Below, in pieces: positions 1 to 7,088 of a stretch of DNA of 12,006 nucleotides; positions within the stretch are counted from its first letter, which is position 1; each line of letters starts with the position of its first letter. The stretch lies in assembly GCA_008932955.1 (NCBI GenBank), contig WBXE01000059.1, positions 1 through 12,006 on the forward strand, given 5' to 3'. A model generated the notes under the pieces. It saw only the letters and a program-made list of their open reading frames with translations, did not search any database and was not told the DNA's origin. Made by a program: the position numbers and the translations under genes. This stretch comes from Verrucomicrobiota bacterium (GTDB lineage: Bacteria > Verrucomicrobiota > Verrucomicrobiia > Verrucomicrobiales > Akkermansiaceae).

Positions 1-330
1 CCACGGCGGGCAAGCCCGCCCCGACCAAGGCGGGGGCAAGCCCCCGCACTCCGCGCGGCAGTTTGCTGGCGAGTGTGTGCCTAGGAGTGCGGTGGCTCGC
101 CACCGCCCTAGCTAGCCAGCTTGCTGGCGAGTGTGCATCGCAGCGGCACCTCATGCACGGCTCCGCGCCACGGCGGGCAAGCCCGCCCCGACCAGGGCGG
201 GGGCAAGCCCCCGCACTCCGCGCGGCAGCTTGCTGGCGCGTGTGCATCACAGCGGAAACTCATGCACGGCTCCGCGCCACGGCGGGCAAGCCCGCCCCGA
301 CCAAGGCGGGGGCAAGCCCCCGCACTCCTC
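1..330. repeat. REP-like array of GC-rich hairpin repeats (about 109-bp units, three copies)
   Basis: A core of about 55-60 nt occurs at 1, 168 and 277. Each core carries two near-perfect palindromes. The first is GGCGGGC-AA-GCCCGCC (5-20, 172-187, 281-296). The second is GCGGGGGC-AA-GCCCCCGC (30-47, 197-214, 306-323). Copies 2 and 3 are 109 nt apart. Copies 1 and 2 are 167 nt apart because 58 nt are inserted after copy 1. The inter-core spacer also recurs and contains GTGCAT...ATGCAC inverted arms (133-158 and 242-267). Copy 3 diverges just before the end of the chelatase gene. The array touches the left window edge, so it probably continues. Paired GC-rich hairpins beside a gene 3' end resemble REP/BIME elements mobilised by RAYT transposases; that assignment is inference, since no RAYT gene is visible here. 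Confidence 0.8.
81..111. repeat. Inverted, compensated hairpin copy inside the repeat array
   Basis: GCGGTGGC (89-96), a TC loop and GCCACCGC (99-106) form a perfect 8-bp stem. It is enclosed by CTAGG (81-85) and CCTAG (107-111), which also pair, leaving a 3-nt bulge. Read on this strand, GGAGT plus the stem matches the reverse complement of the array's second palindrome with its trailing ACTCC, except for one G-to-T change in the left arm and the matching C-to-A change in the right arm. The surrounding 58-nt insertion is bracketed by near-identical 16-nt direct repeats (62-77 and 120-135). Confidence 0.7.
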
Positions 331-341
331 GGCACTGCTAG

Positions 342-1934
342 TCACTGACTCACGGGCGTGGCGCTCTTGGCGGCTTTGGCGGCGGCGAGGCACTCGGCGA
401 CCCAATGATTGCATGCCTCGCGGCAGAGCAGGGGGATGGCTGCGGCCGCTGGAACATCGTCAGGGAGACCGCGGCGGTGGCTGGCGGCGCTGGGGAGCAG
501 CGGCGTGTCGGCATCCACTTGCCAGAGCAGGTGTCTGGCACAGGGCACAGCGGAGCTGCAGGTAAGCGGCACCAGCTCTTGGAGAGCCTCGTTGCTGAGG
601 CTGCGTACGCGTTGATACATGCCGCTTTGGCGTTGCAGTTTGTCGCGCAGGTGCTCGACCTCGAGGCTAGCGTCTTGCTGGGCCAGCCACAGGCCCACGC
701 AGGCTGGATAGAATTGGTCCAGGGCCAGTCGCAGGTCCTCCACTGTGTCCAAGCACAGCAGCCAGCCCCGGCGCAAATTCCGCTGCGCATGGAGAAACCG
801 GTAAGTCCCGTCCTCCGCATACGCTGCAATCTCACGCGCCGCCCCTGGACCAGCATAGGTCGTTAGGCCGGGGGCCCCATTCGCGTCTCGCAACGCGACG
901 TCGGCGGCGTGGCAAAGGCTAAAGCGTTGGTTGGAATCGCTCGTTTCAGTCGTCGGTTTGGTAATCTGGTCATTCAGTTCCAAGCGGTCGTTTGAAACAA
1001 CGATTCCGATTTCGATTTCACCGATGCGGTGGACGCCGTTAGCGATGGCGTGGAGGAGTTTTTGGGAGCTTGTCAGCGGTTCTACGGATTGCGGAAAAAT
1101 CGTTGCAACAGGCTCATTAGTAATCTTGTGAGATATATCGAAGTCGCCGATGAGGTCGAGGATGACGTCGGCGATGAGGGGTTCGGTGCCGATGGCGGAG
1201 GAGTAAAAGAGGGATTTGCCGCGGAGGGAGTGGGGGTTGTGGCGGAACACCTCGCGTTGGCTAGCGGCGGGGCCGATTTCGGTTTCGATGCCAAGCAGGA
1301 CGGGGATATCCTGGTACGAGTGGAGGCCGTCGGAGATGAAGAATGGAACGACCACCACGTTGGGAGTGAGGGCGAGTTGGTCCCAATCGGCGATGAACGG
1401 GGCCTCTTCCATGAAAGCAGCCACCACCGCGGCATAGCCTGCGCCGGAGGCGGCGATAAGTGCGACCTGGTCGTGGATCGCCTTAGTTGAGTTTTTGTTG
1501 AAGCCGGTGCCGTGGCCGGTGATGATGAGGGTGGTGGCCGCAGGATCGGCATCCGGCGCGACCTCCTTGGCGCGGCGCAAAATCAGGTCGGTCATCGATG
1601 GGTGGACGCCGACGGGCAGGCAGTAGTGGAAGGTTTTGCCGCGCAAGACAGTGGTGGGGCCGCTGAGTTGGAGTTCGCGCGGGATAACGTCTTGGGTGAA
1701 ATACCCCTCGCTGATGAAATCCGGTACGACGTAGATTTCATCCGAGTCGAATAAATAGGACGCCTCCCGCATCGATGGTTCTTCTTTCCAAAAACAGCAA
1801 TGCACCTCGGCAAACAAACCGCGACGGCGGATTTGCTCGGCGTGCTCGAAATACGGGGCCGAGGAGTCCGGGTTTTGGGTCGAACCATGCCCAACGATGA
1901 GCAGGGCGGAGCGGGGCTTGGGCGCGATGGACAT
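342..1934 (-). CDS. CbiX/SirB-type sirohydrochlorin chelatase, two-domain, with DR2241-like Cys-rich C-terminal domain
   Basis: The 530-residue protein has two tandem CbiX-type chelatase modules. The first begins with IVGHGS at residues 13-18 and the second with ITGHGT at 138-143; the His of each GHG(S/T) is the expected metal/tetrapyrrole-handling residue. The region from about 280 to 530 resembles the C-terminal part of Deinococcus DR2241-type CbiX proteins, which carry a stabilising domain and a 4Fe-4S domain. Here Cys459, Cys465, Cys504, Cys508 and Cys515 (CX5C then CX3CX6C) are candidate cluster ligands. The family inserts cobalt or iron into sirohydrochlorin for cobalamin or siroheme synthesis, in the cytoplasm; which metal applies cannot be read from sequence. 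I chose the ATG at 1934. An in-frame TTG at 1967 would add 11 low-complexity residues. No cobalamin or siroheme genes adjoin it. It ends just beside the repeat array. Confidence 0.85.
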   Translation of the reverse strand: MSIAPKPRSALLIVGHGSTQNPDSSAPYFEHAEQIRRRGLFAEVHCCFWKEEPSMREASYLFDSDEIYVVPDFISEGYFTQDVIPRELQLSGPTTVLRGKTFHYCLPVGVHPSMTDLILRRAKEVAPDADPAATTLIITGHGTGFNKNSTKAIHDQVALIAASGAGYAAVVAAFMEEAPFIADWDQLALTPNVVVVPFFISDGLHSYQDIPVLLGIETEIGPAASQREVFRHNPHSLRGKSLFYSSAIGTEPLIADVILDLIGDFDISHKITNEPVATIFPQSVEPLTSSQKLLHAIANGVHRIGEIEIGIVVSNDRLELNDQITKPTTETSDSNQRFSLCHAADVALRDANGAPGLTTYAGPGAAREIAAYAEDGTYRFLHAQRNLRRGWLLCLDTVEDLRLALDQFYPACVGLWLAQQDASLEVEHLRDKLQRQSGMYQRVRSLSNEALQELVPLTCSSAVPCARHLLWQVDADTPLLPSAASHRRGLPDDVPAAAAIPLLCREACNHWVAECLAAAKAAKSATPVSQ

Positions 1935-1983
1935 GAGATGAGGTCTAGGGTGGCTATGGGACGGCAAGACTGGAGCGGGTAAG

Positions 1984-2019
1984 ATGGCTGGAATCTCGCG
2001 GATTGCAAGGCCCAGCCAT
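1984..2019. other. 8-bp dyad in the divergent intergenic region
   Basis: ATGGCTGG (1984-1991) and CCAGCCAT (2012-2019) are perfect inverted arms 20 nt apart. They lie between the minus-strand chelatase start and the plus-strand small ORF and hydrolase genes. An operator or a 5'-UTR stem is possible. I see no convincing -35/-10 pair, so this is only a candidate site. Confidence 0.25.
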
Positions 2020-2109
2020 AGGAATTGGGTTGCGGGGGACCGCTGGATAGGTTAGTACCTGCGCACAGCGCCTGCCACCAGGCGTCGCCATTGCCACCCC
2101 CACACGCTC

Positions 2110-2208
2110 ATGAAGACCAAGGACACCCGCAAGGAAACCAAGAAGCTGCCGACCAAAACCGCCAAGGAAAAGAAACTCGCCAAGCAGGCGAAGAAAAACG
2201 ACAGGTGA
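2110..2208 (+). CDS. Putative 32-residue Lys-rich basic microprotein
   Basis: An ATG at 2110 opens a 32-codon frame ending in TGA at 2206-2208. The product starts MKTKDTRKETKK and has 12 Lys, 2 Arg and only 4 acidic residues, with no aromatic residue. The composition resembles a histone-H1-like tail or a nucleic-acid-binding basic peptide. No Shine-Dalgarno site is evident, as for most genes here. It lies on the same strand, 55 nt before the SGNH hydrolase start, and could be co-transcribed with it. The clean Lys/Ala/Thr bias in this one frame argues for real coding, whereas the overlapping frame (2025-2222) reads as low-complexity Pro/Gln/His. I do not recognise a named family, and function is unknown. 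Confidence 0.45.
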   Translation: MKTKDTRKETKKLPTKTAKEKKLAKQAKKNDR

Positions 2209-2263
2209 TTTTTGTGCTTTGATTGACTCACCGCAAGACAAGCTGGCTATCAAAATCACATCG

Positions 2264-3100
2264 ATGCTAGGAGATATGCCGCCATTGCAGCCGAAATCGC
2301 TAATTCTGCTAGGGATGCTGGCTTGCATGGGATCGCTCGCTGCGGCTGAAGCTGCGCAGCGACCGGTGGAAACAGCCTCTGCCGGAACGATTCTCTTCCT
2401 AGGCGACAGCATCACCGCGGCAGGCGGCTATGTGCGCAGCATCGAGGCCGAGCTCGTCAAGCAGTCGCCCCCATGGAAGGTGATCAACCATGGCCAGAGC
2501 AGTGAAACACTTTCCAATTTGAGCGAGGAGTACCACCCGGGCCGCCGGCCTTGCCTCTTCTCGCGGCTCGACAAGGAACTCGCTGATGCCAAGCCAAAGT
2601 GGGTCGTCGCCTGCTACGGCATCAACGATGGAATCTATCACCCCTTGAGTGACCAGCGCTTCGCGGCCTATCAGGCTGGTGTGGCCGCCCTCATCAAAAA
2701 GGTCCAAGCATCGGGTGCCCGCTTGGTGCTGCTAACGGCTCCGCCCTACGCCAAGCCCGGGCCAGAATTTCCCCAGGGCACCAGTGCGGCGGACGCGGCG
2801 AAGTTGCTAGCCAAAGCCGATGCGGATGCGAATGTTGAGGCTGACAAGGATCCGCGCAAGTTCGGCTACACCTCGCCCTACGCCTACTACGACAACGTGA
2901 TGGCCCGCTATGCCAAGTGGTTGCTCACGCTCGATGGTCGCGATGACGTGCACGTCATTGATTTGCGCAAGCCCATGCTGGCTAGGTCGAAAGAGACTCA
3001 CGACGGCGATCCGATCCATCCGAACCAAGTGGGCCACGACGTCATGGCCAAGGCGTTTCTCCAGCAATGGCCGCAGATTAGCGGGCCAGCCGCAAAATGA
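2264..3100 (+). CDS. Secreted SGNH/GDSL-type hydrolase (lipase/esterase family)
   Basis: The 278-residue protein has a Sec signal peptide (hydrophobic core about 12-28, likely cleavage near LAAAEA/A at 30). All SGNH blocks are visible: LFLGDSIT with nucleophile Ser49, a block II Gly in NHGQSS (Gly77), block III GIND (Gly119, Asn121, Asp122), and DPIHPNQ with Asp249 and His252 completing the triad. Family members deacylate esters, often acetyl groups on carbohydrates; substrate is not predictable here. The start is uncertain: ATG at 2264, ATG at 2276 (only 2 nt after AGGAG at 2269-2273) or TTG at 2219. All keep the signal peptide. A lipoprotein reading (LAC at about residue 19-21) is less likely because the lipobox is poor. 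The GH2 gene follows 98 nt downstream on the same strand, suggesting joint action on a glycan. Confidence 0.87.
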   Translation: MLGDMPPLQPKSLILLGMLACMGSLAAAEAAQRPVETASAGTILFLGDSITAAGGYVRSIEAELVKQSPPWKVINHGQSSETLSNLSEEYHPGRRPCLFSRLDKELADAKPKWVVACYGINDGIYHPLSDQRFAAYQAGVAALIKKVQASGARLVLLTAPPYAKPGPEFPQGTSAADAAKLLAKADADANVEADKDPRKFGYTSPYAYYDNVMARYAKWLLTLDGRDDVHVIDLRKPMLARSKETHDGDPIHPNQVGHDVMAKAFLQQWPQISGPAAK

Positions 3101-3198
3101 CCTCCCGGCTGAAAGTTCCAAGCTAGGCATTGCGTAGCGTCACTTCAAGTTAGGAATAGACCCACAGCGAGCCAACCGTACCCATTTTCACCCCCCTC

Positions 3199-4971
3199 AT
3201 GAAACACCTGCCTTTTATCATTGCCGGATTCTCCTCCTTGTCGTTCGTGCCAGCGCTAGTAGCTGCTGAATGGCAACCCGCCGTCGGCCCGTTGCAGACG
3301 CGCTGGGCAAAGGACGTCTCGCCGGAGAAAGTCTTGCCCGAGTATCCGCGACCGCAGATGGTTCGCAAGGATTGGCAAAATCTCAACGGCTTGTGGGACA
3401 TCAAGCTCGATGACGGCACCGAGACCCGGATCTTGGTGCCCTTTCCGGTGGAGTCGGCACTCTCCGGTGTGATGAAGCACTCCGAGCGCCTGACCTATCA
3501 CCGTAGCTTTGAGATACCCAAGAGTTGGGCTGGGCAACAGGTGTTGTTGCACTTTGGGGCGGTGGATTGGCAAACTAAGGTGAGCCTCAACGGCAAGGAG
3601 CTCGGCATCCACCGCGGCGGTTATGACGGCTTCAGTTTCGATGTGACCAGCGCGCTCAAAGCGCAAGGCCAGCAGGAAATGACGGTCGAAGTGTTTGACC
3701 CGACCGACTTGGGCGGCCAGGCGCGCGGCAAACAAAAACTCAAGCCGGGCAGCATCATGTACACATCGACCACCGGGATTTGGCAAACGGTGTGGTTAGA
3801 ACCGGTGGCCCCCACGCACATCGAATCGCTGAAGATTGTCCCGGATGTGGACCAGGGCTGCGTGCGGATCAAGGTGGCGGCCGTCGCCGGCAAAGATGAC
3901 GGCCAGTTGCAGGCTGCCGTCGAGGTCTACGACGGGCCAACCAAGATCGGCTCCGCCAACGGCTTGGCGGACGAGGAGATCGTAGTCAAAATTCCCAGGG
4001 CGAAACTGTGGTCACCCGATGCGCCCTTCCTCTACGATCTGAAGGTCACTGCCAGCGGCCAGCACAGCGCGCCGCATGCTGACGCGGTCACCAGTTATTT
4101 CGGCATGCGCAAAATCGCGCTTGGCAAAGACGACAAGGGAGTCACCCGCATGCTCTTCAATGGCCAGCCGGTGTTTCAGGTCGGGCCTCTCGACCAGGGG
4201 TTCTGGCCGGACGGGCTCTACACTGCGCCGACGGATGAGGCCTTGCGCTTCGATATCTCGGAAACCAAGCGCCTCGGCTTCAACACCACCCGCAAGCACG
4301 TCAAGGTCGAGCCGGACCGCTGGTACTATTGGTGCGACAAGCTGGGTCTGTTAGTCTGGCAGGACATGCCCTGCGCCAACTCCTATACCGACAAACCGCA
4401 GCCCCTCGACAATGCGCAGTTCAAAGTGGAACTGGTGAACATGGTGACCAGTCACTGGGATCATCCATCCATCATTATGTGGGTGGTCTTCAACGAAAAT
4501 CAGGGCCAGCACGACACCGAGGCACTGGTGGCAGCAGTCAAAACTCTCGATCCATCCCGCTTGGTCAACAACGCCAGCGGCAATGACGATAAAAATTGCG
4601 GCGACGTGATCGACAAGCATAGTTATCCTGGTCCCGAGTCACCCAAGCCGGAAGCCAACCGCGCGGCGGTGTTAGGTGAATTCGGCGGCCTGGGCCTGCC
4701 GGTCGACGGCCACACCTGGAGCAAGAAAACTTGGGGCTACGAAGGCACCAAGAGCATCGCCGATCTAACCACAGGATATGAGAAACTGCTGGCCAAGGCC
4801 TGGGAACTCAATGCCTCCGCCGGTCTGTCGGCCGTCATCTACACCCAGTTCACCGACGTGGAAACCGAGTGCAATGGTCTTCTAACTTATGACCGCGCAC
4901 TCAACAAGGTGCTCGCGGAGCGCGCCGCTGCGGCGAATCGCGGCAAGCCAGCGCCCCCGGCAACCAAGTAA
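3199..4971 (+). CDS. Secreted glycoside hydrolase family 2 enzyme (beta-galactosidase/glucuronidase-like)
   Basis: The 590-residue protein begins with a Sec signal peptide (about 1-23, cleavage near LVAA/EW). A sugar-binding jelly-roll domain (about 55-205) contains NLNGLWD, PFPVES and YHRSFEIP, the usual GH2 opening. An Ig-like domain follows (about 206-305), then a TIM barrel (about 310-570). The acid/base is Glu433 in WVVFNENQG and the nucleophile is probably Glu494 in VLGEFGG; YTQFTDVE at 548-555 is also typical of GH2. The protein is exo-acting and periplasmic or extracellular by inference. Substrate (galactoside, glucuronide, mannoside) cannot be fixed from sequence. It is short, lacking the extra C-terminal domains of LacZ, but appears complete. 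ATG at 3199 has no clear Shine-Dalgarno site. It follows the SGNH hydrolase and converges with the TauE-like gene 13 nt past its stop. Confidence 0.9.
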   Translation: MKHLPFIIAGFSSLSFVPALVAAEWQPAVGPLQTRWAKDVSPEKVLPEYPRPQMVRKDWQNLNGLWDIKLDDGTETRILVPFPVESALSGVMKHSERLTYHRSFEIPKSWAGQQVLLHFGAVDWQTKVSLNGKELGIHRGGYDGFSFDVTSALKAQGQQEMTVEVFDPTDLGGQARGKQKLKPGSIMYTSTTGIWQTVWLEPVAPTHIESLKIVPDVDQGCVRIKVAAVAGKDDGQLQAAVEVYDGPTKIGSANGLADEEIVVKIPRAKLWSPDAPFLYDLKVTASGQHSAPHADAVTSYFGMRKIALGKDDKGVTRMLFNGQPVFQVGPLDQGFWPDGLYTAPTDEALRFDISETKRLGFNTTRKHVKVEPDRWYYWCDKLGLLVWQDMPCANSYTDKPQPLDNAQFKVELVNMVTSHWDHPSIIMWVVFNENQGQHDTEALVAAVKTLDPSRLVNNASGNDDKNCGDVIDKHSYPGPESPKPEANRAAVLGEFGGLGLPVDGHTWSKKTWGYEGTKSIADLTTGYEKLLAKAWELNASAGLSAVIYTQFTDVETECNGLLTYDRALNKVLAERAAAANRGKPAPPATK

Positions 4972-4984
4972 TCCCTGCCGGGGG
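4954..4984. terminator. Hairpin at convergent gene ends, possible bidirectional terminator
   Basis: CCCCCGGCA (4954-4962) and TGCCGGGGG (4976-4984) form a perfect 9-bp GC-rich stem with a 13-nt loop. It covers the GH2 stop codon and abuts the stop of the opposing TauE-like gene. There is no T-run on either side, so it may instead be an mRNA 3'-end stabiliser. Confidence 0.45.
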
Positions 4985-5725
4985 TCATGCCAGGGTCAGG
5001 CGCAGGCCTGCAAGGATGGCAAAAATGACCACCAGCCACTCGAACAGGCGCTGCGGCACCCGCCGCAGCAGCTTGCCGCCGAGCCACACGCCCAGCCACA
5101 TCGCCGGCAGTAACTTGGCATTTTCCAGTAAACTCGCCGGGCTGATCAGGGCCAACTTTGCACTCAGCGGAACTTTTGCTAGATTGACCAACAGGAAAAA
5201 CCGCGCGCCTACGCCTACCAAGTCCATCTTGCCGAAGCGCCGCGACAATAAAAAAAGTTGGATGATCGGTCCCGCCGCGTTGGCTAGCATCGTGGCAAAC
5301 CCACCTGCCACCCCGGCCGCCAGACCGAACCCGCGCGAGTCCGCCATTTCCTGATAGGCCTGCGGCCACTGCCGCCGCCCGAGTTGCACTGCCACCATCG
5401 CCAGTACCACCCCACCGATGATCCGCCGCGCCAGCACATCGTCGATTTTTCCTAGCAAAAACCACCCGCCTAGCAAACCCACCGCAGTCGGTAGCAGCAG
5501 CGGCCACACCGGTCGCCATGACCCGCAGCGCCGGAACGCCGGATAGACGGTGAGGTCGGCGGCGATGAGCAAGGGCAGTGCCAAGCCGGTGGATAGGCGT
5601 GCGCCGTAAATCTCGGCAAACACCACCACCGAAATCATAGACAGCCCACCGAAGCCTGCTTTGGATACACCGACGCACAACGCCGCGAACATCGCCAAGG
5701 CGAGCGAGCCAAGGTCGGCGCTCAT
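4985..5725 (-). CDS. TauE/SafE family membrane protein (sulfite/organosulfonate exporter-like)
   Basis: The 246-residue protein is almost entirely hydrophobic, with about 7-8 predicted membrane segments arranged as two related halves. The hallmark glycine-rich motifs are GVSKAGFGG at 19-27 and GVAGGFATMLANAAGP at 138-153, each opening one half. TauE/SafE (formerly DUF81) proteins sit in the inner membrane and are proposed to export sulfite, sulfoacetate or related anions, although many members are uncharacterised. Length is normal for the family. The start is ATG at 5725, without an obvious Shine-Dalgarno site; a hairpin lies 14-48 nt upstream. No sulfur-metabolism gene adjoins it, so the substrate is unknown. 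The chelatase upstream (possible siroheme, a sulfite-reductase cofactor) is a loose thematic link only. Confidence 0.85.
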   Translation of the reverse strand: MSADLGSLALAMFAALCVGVSKAGFGGLSMISVVVFAEIYGARLSTGLALPLLIAADLTVYPAFRRCGSWRPVWPLLLPTAVGLLGGWFLLGKIDDVLARRIIGGVVLAMVAVQLGRRQWPQAYQEMADSRGFGLAAGVAGGFATMLANAAGPIIQLFLLSRRFGKMDLVGVGARFFLLVNLAKVPLSAKLALISPASLLENAKLLPAMWLGVWLGGKLLRRVPQRLFEWLVVIFAILAGLRLTLA

Positions 5726-6070
5726 TATTGCCCCGATCCCGCCACCGGGCGTAACGAGTTAGCGCCGTGGCGGCATCCAGTTGGGCGAAGGCGAATTTTC
5801 ACAGGCGCAGGGTGGCGCGTCCATCGTGCCTCCGCAAGGGCGATTTGCCTGCCATCGGCGCTAAGGAGTCACGACCTTATTGTCGTGTCTTTGCCAATGA
5901 GGGCGATGGTGGAAGGAAGCAGGGATTACACGGATAATGAAAGATTTGCTTGCCGCAAAGCAGCAAAGGTCGCCATGGGACGCGGACTAAGACCGGTTTT
6001 TTCTTGAGCGCTTTGGCTTGTCAACAGCTGCTTCCATGCTTAGTGGTGAGCTTTTCCACGACCTCAACCG
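5726..6070. other. 345-nt non-coding region between divergent membrane-protein genes
   Basis: No convincing gene lies here. A compound hairpin occurs at 5739-5773: CCGCCAC pairs with GTGGCGG, with an inner GCGTAA/TTA-CGC stem around a CGAG loop. A second perfect 6-bp stem, CACGAC/GTCGTG, lies at 5870-5887 with a 6-nt loop. The region must contain promoters for both flanking genes, but I cannot place -35/-10 boxes with confidence. Confidence 0.5.
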
Positions 6071-6847
6071 ATGACCGCCCCCAAACGCAACGACGAACAC
6101 CCGCTCGCTAACATCCTCATCAACGTGCTGGTGCCAGTGATGATTCTGAGCCTCTTCAGCAAGGATCCGCAGCTGCAGGCCTTGCTCGGCAAGGCGGTGC
6201 GCCCGTGGCACCTGGGACCAGTCAAGGCCATCATCATCGCTCTCGCCCTGCCTATCGGCTACGGCGTCTGGTATTTCGTCAAAAACCGCAAAGCTAACTT
6301 TTTTTCCGGGCTGGGGCTGTTGTCGGTGGTGCTAACCGGCGGTCTAACCCTTTACCTGTGGAACCCGGATGGCTCGGTGAAGCCCGAAGCGGGCCTGTTG
6401 TTTGGCATCAAGGAAGCGCTCATTCCGTTGGTGCTGGGGGTGGCGATCTTATTTTCCCAGCGCACGGCCACACCGCTGATCCGGGTATTCCTCTACAACG
6501 ACAGCATTTTCGATATTCCTAGAATCGAGGCTCGCGTCGCCGAGTTGGCGGTGCACAGCGGCTATGCGCAGTTGCTCGCGGCGGCGAGTCGCTTGTTTGC
6601 CGCCTCATTTTTCGTGAGTGCGGGGATGAACGTGGCGCTTGCGCGGTGGTTCTTCCGTGGCTTCGACGCACGTGCCGTCGACGCCCTGGAAGTATATAAC
6701 AGCATCATCGCTAAAATCACCGGCTGGGGCTTCGCCGTCATCGGTGTGCCTATCCTGGTTTTCCTGTTTTTCACCCTCATGCGCCTGCTTGCCGGTTTGC
6801 GTCGGATCACCGAGTTGACCGACAAGGAGATGCTGCACCCGCGCTGA
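6071..6847 (+). CDS. VC0807 family integral membrane protein
   Basis: The 258-residue protein has about 5-6 membrane segments. Family features are an N-terminal NILINVLVPVMIL helix (14-26), LGPVKAIIIALALPIGYG (48-65) followed by a short basic loop (KNRK), FGIKEALIPLVLG (111-123), and the loop motif FLYNDSIFD (140-148) before a final hydrophobic half. These match what I know of the VC0807 family, a set of conserved inner-membrane proteins distantly similar to intracellular septation protein A, with no established biochemical role. The start ATG at 6071 gives normal length, and no Shine-Dalgarno site is obvious. It stands alone: divergent from the TauE-like gene and separated from the efflux genes by a 353-nt gap rich in hairpins. 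No function should be inferred from position. Confidence 0.8.
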   Translation: MTAPKRNDEHPLANILINVLVPVMILSLFSKDPQLQALLGKAVRPWHLGPVKAIIIALALPIGYGVWYFVKNRKANFFSGLGLLSVVLTGGLTLYLWNPDGSVKPEAGLLFGIKEALIPLVLGVAILFSQRTATPLIRVFLYNDSIFDIPRIEARVAELAVHSGYAQLLAAASRLFAASFFVSAGMNVALARWFFRGFDARAVDALEVYNSIIAKITGWGFAVIGVPILVFLFFTLMRLLAGLRRITELTDKEMLHPR

Positions 6848-6892
6848 AGCGCAGGGGAGGGCAGGGGATTTTGTTGGGATGAAGGCGGGCGA

Positions 6893-6971
6893 GACTCGGA
6901 CGAGTCGCTGGATAGTGGACTCCGGCATGGGACCTGCCAAAGTCCCATGTCTCCGCTTTGGCAGCATGGAG
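6893..6971. repeat. Cluster of overlapping inverted repeats downstream of the VC0807 gene
   Basis: GACTC/GAGTC (6893-6906) is followed by two overlapping perfect stems. Stem A is CATGGGAC (6926-6933) with GTCCCATG (6942-6949). Stem B is CTGCCAAAG (6934-6942) with CTTTGGCAG (6956-6964). Stem B's left arm is stem A's loop, so both cannot form at once. CTCC (6920-6923) and GGAG (6968-6971) could close the whole. The cluster could be a dispersed palindromic element, an attenuator-like switch, or a terminator; no T-run follows. Confidence 0.6.
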
Positions 6972-6978
6972 ATGCATA

Positions 6979-7088
6979 CCCTCTACTATTTATCTGTCAG
7001 CCTGTAATGGTGAGATTTTCCAAAATCATCCTTGGCAAAGCAGACCGGATAAGTATTTTTTCGCGTTGAGGAATTTTCCCGTGAATCC
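6979..7088 (+). repeat. Leader repeat copy A, upstream of the efflux genes
   Basis: Two blocks match the sequence at 11735-11884. Block 1 (6979-7009) matches 11735-11765 at 30 of 31 positions. Block 2 (7015-7088) matches 11811-11884 imperfectly, with shared segments ATTTTCCAA, CCTTGGCAA, CGGATAA and TATTTTTTCGC. The spacer is 5 nt here and 45 nt in copy B. The match ends at GTGAAT, where copy B has ATGAAT. It lies 113 nt before the outer-membrane factor ATG and may contain its promoter. Confidence 0.75.

Noticed and set aside
1..330. Repeats considered as a CRISPR array
   Set aside because: Spacing is irregular (167 then 109 nt), the spacers repeat between units, the repeats are internal GC-rich palindromes, and no cas gene is visible.
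131..565. Plus-strand open frame of 144 codons across the repeat array and the chelatase 3' end
   Set aside because: It crosses repeat hairpins and runs antisense to a well-supported gene; the product is Arg/Pro/Ala low complexity without any motif.
1592..2008. Minus-strand open frame overlapping the chelatase start
   Set aside because: Out-of-frame with the chelatase, whose GHGS and other motifs are clear; the product is Ser/Pro/Arg-rich.
4887..5678. Minus-strand 263-codon frame overlapping the TauE-like gene
   Set aside because: Longer than the TauE-like frame but Arg/Gly/Ala-rich with no membrane segments; the overlapping frame has clear family motifs.
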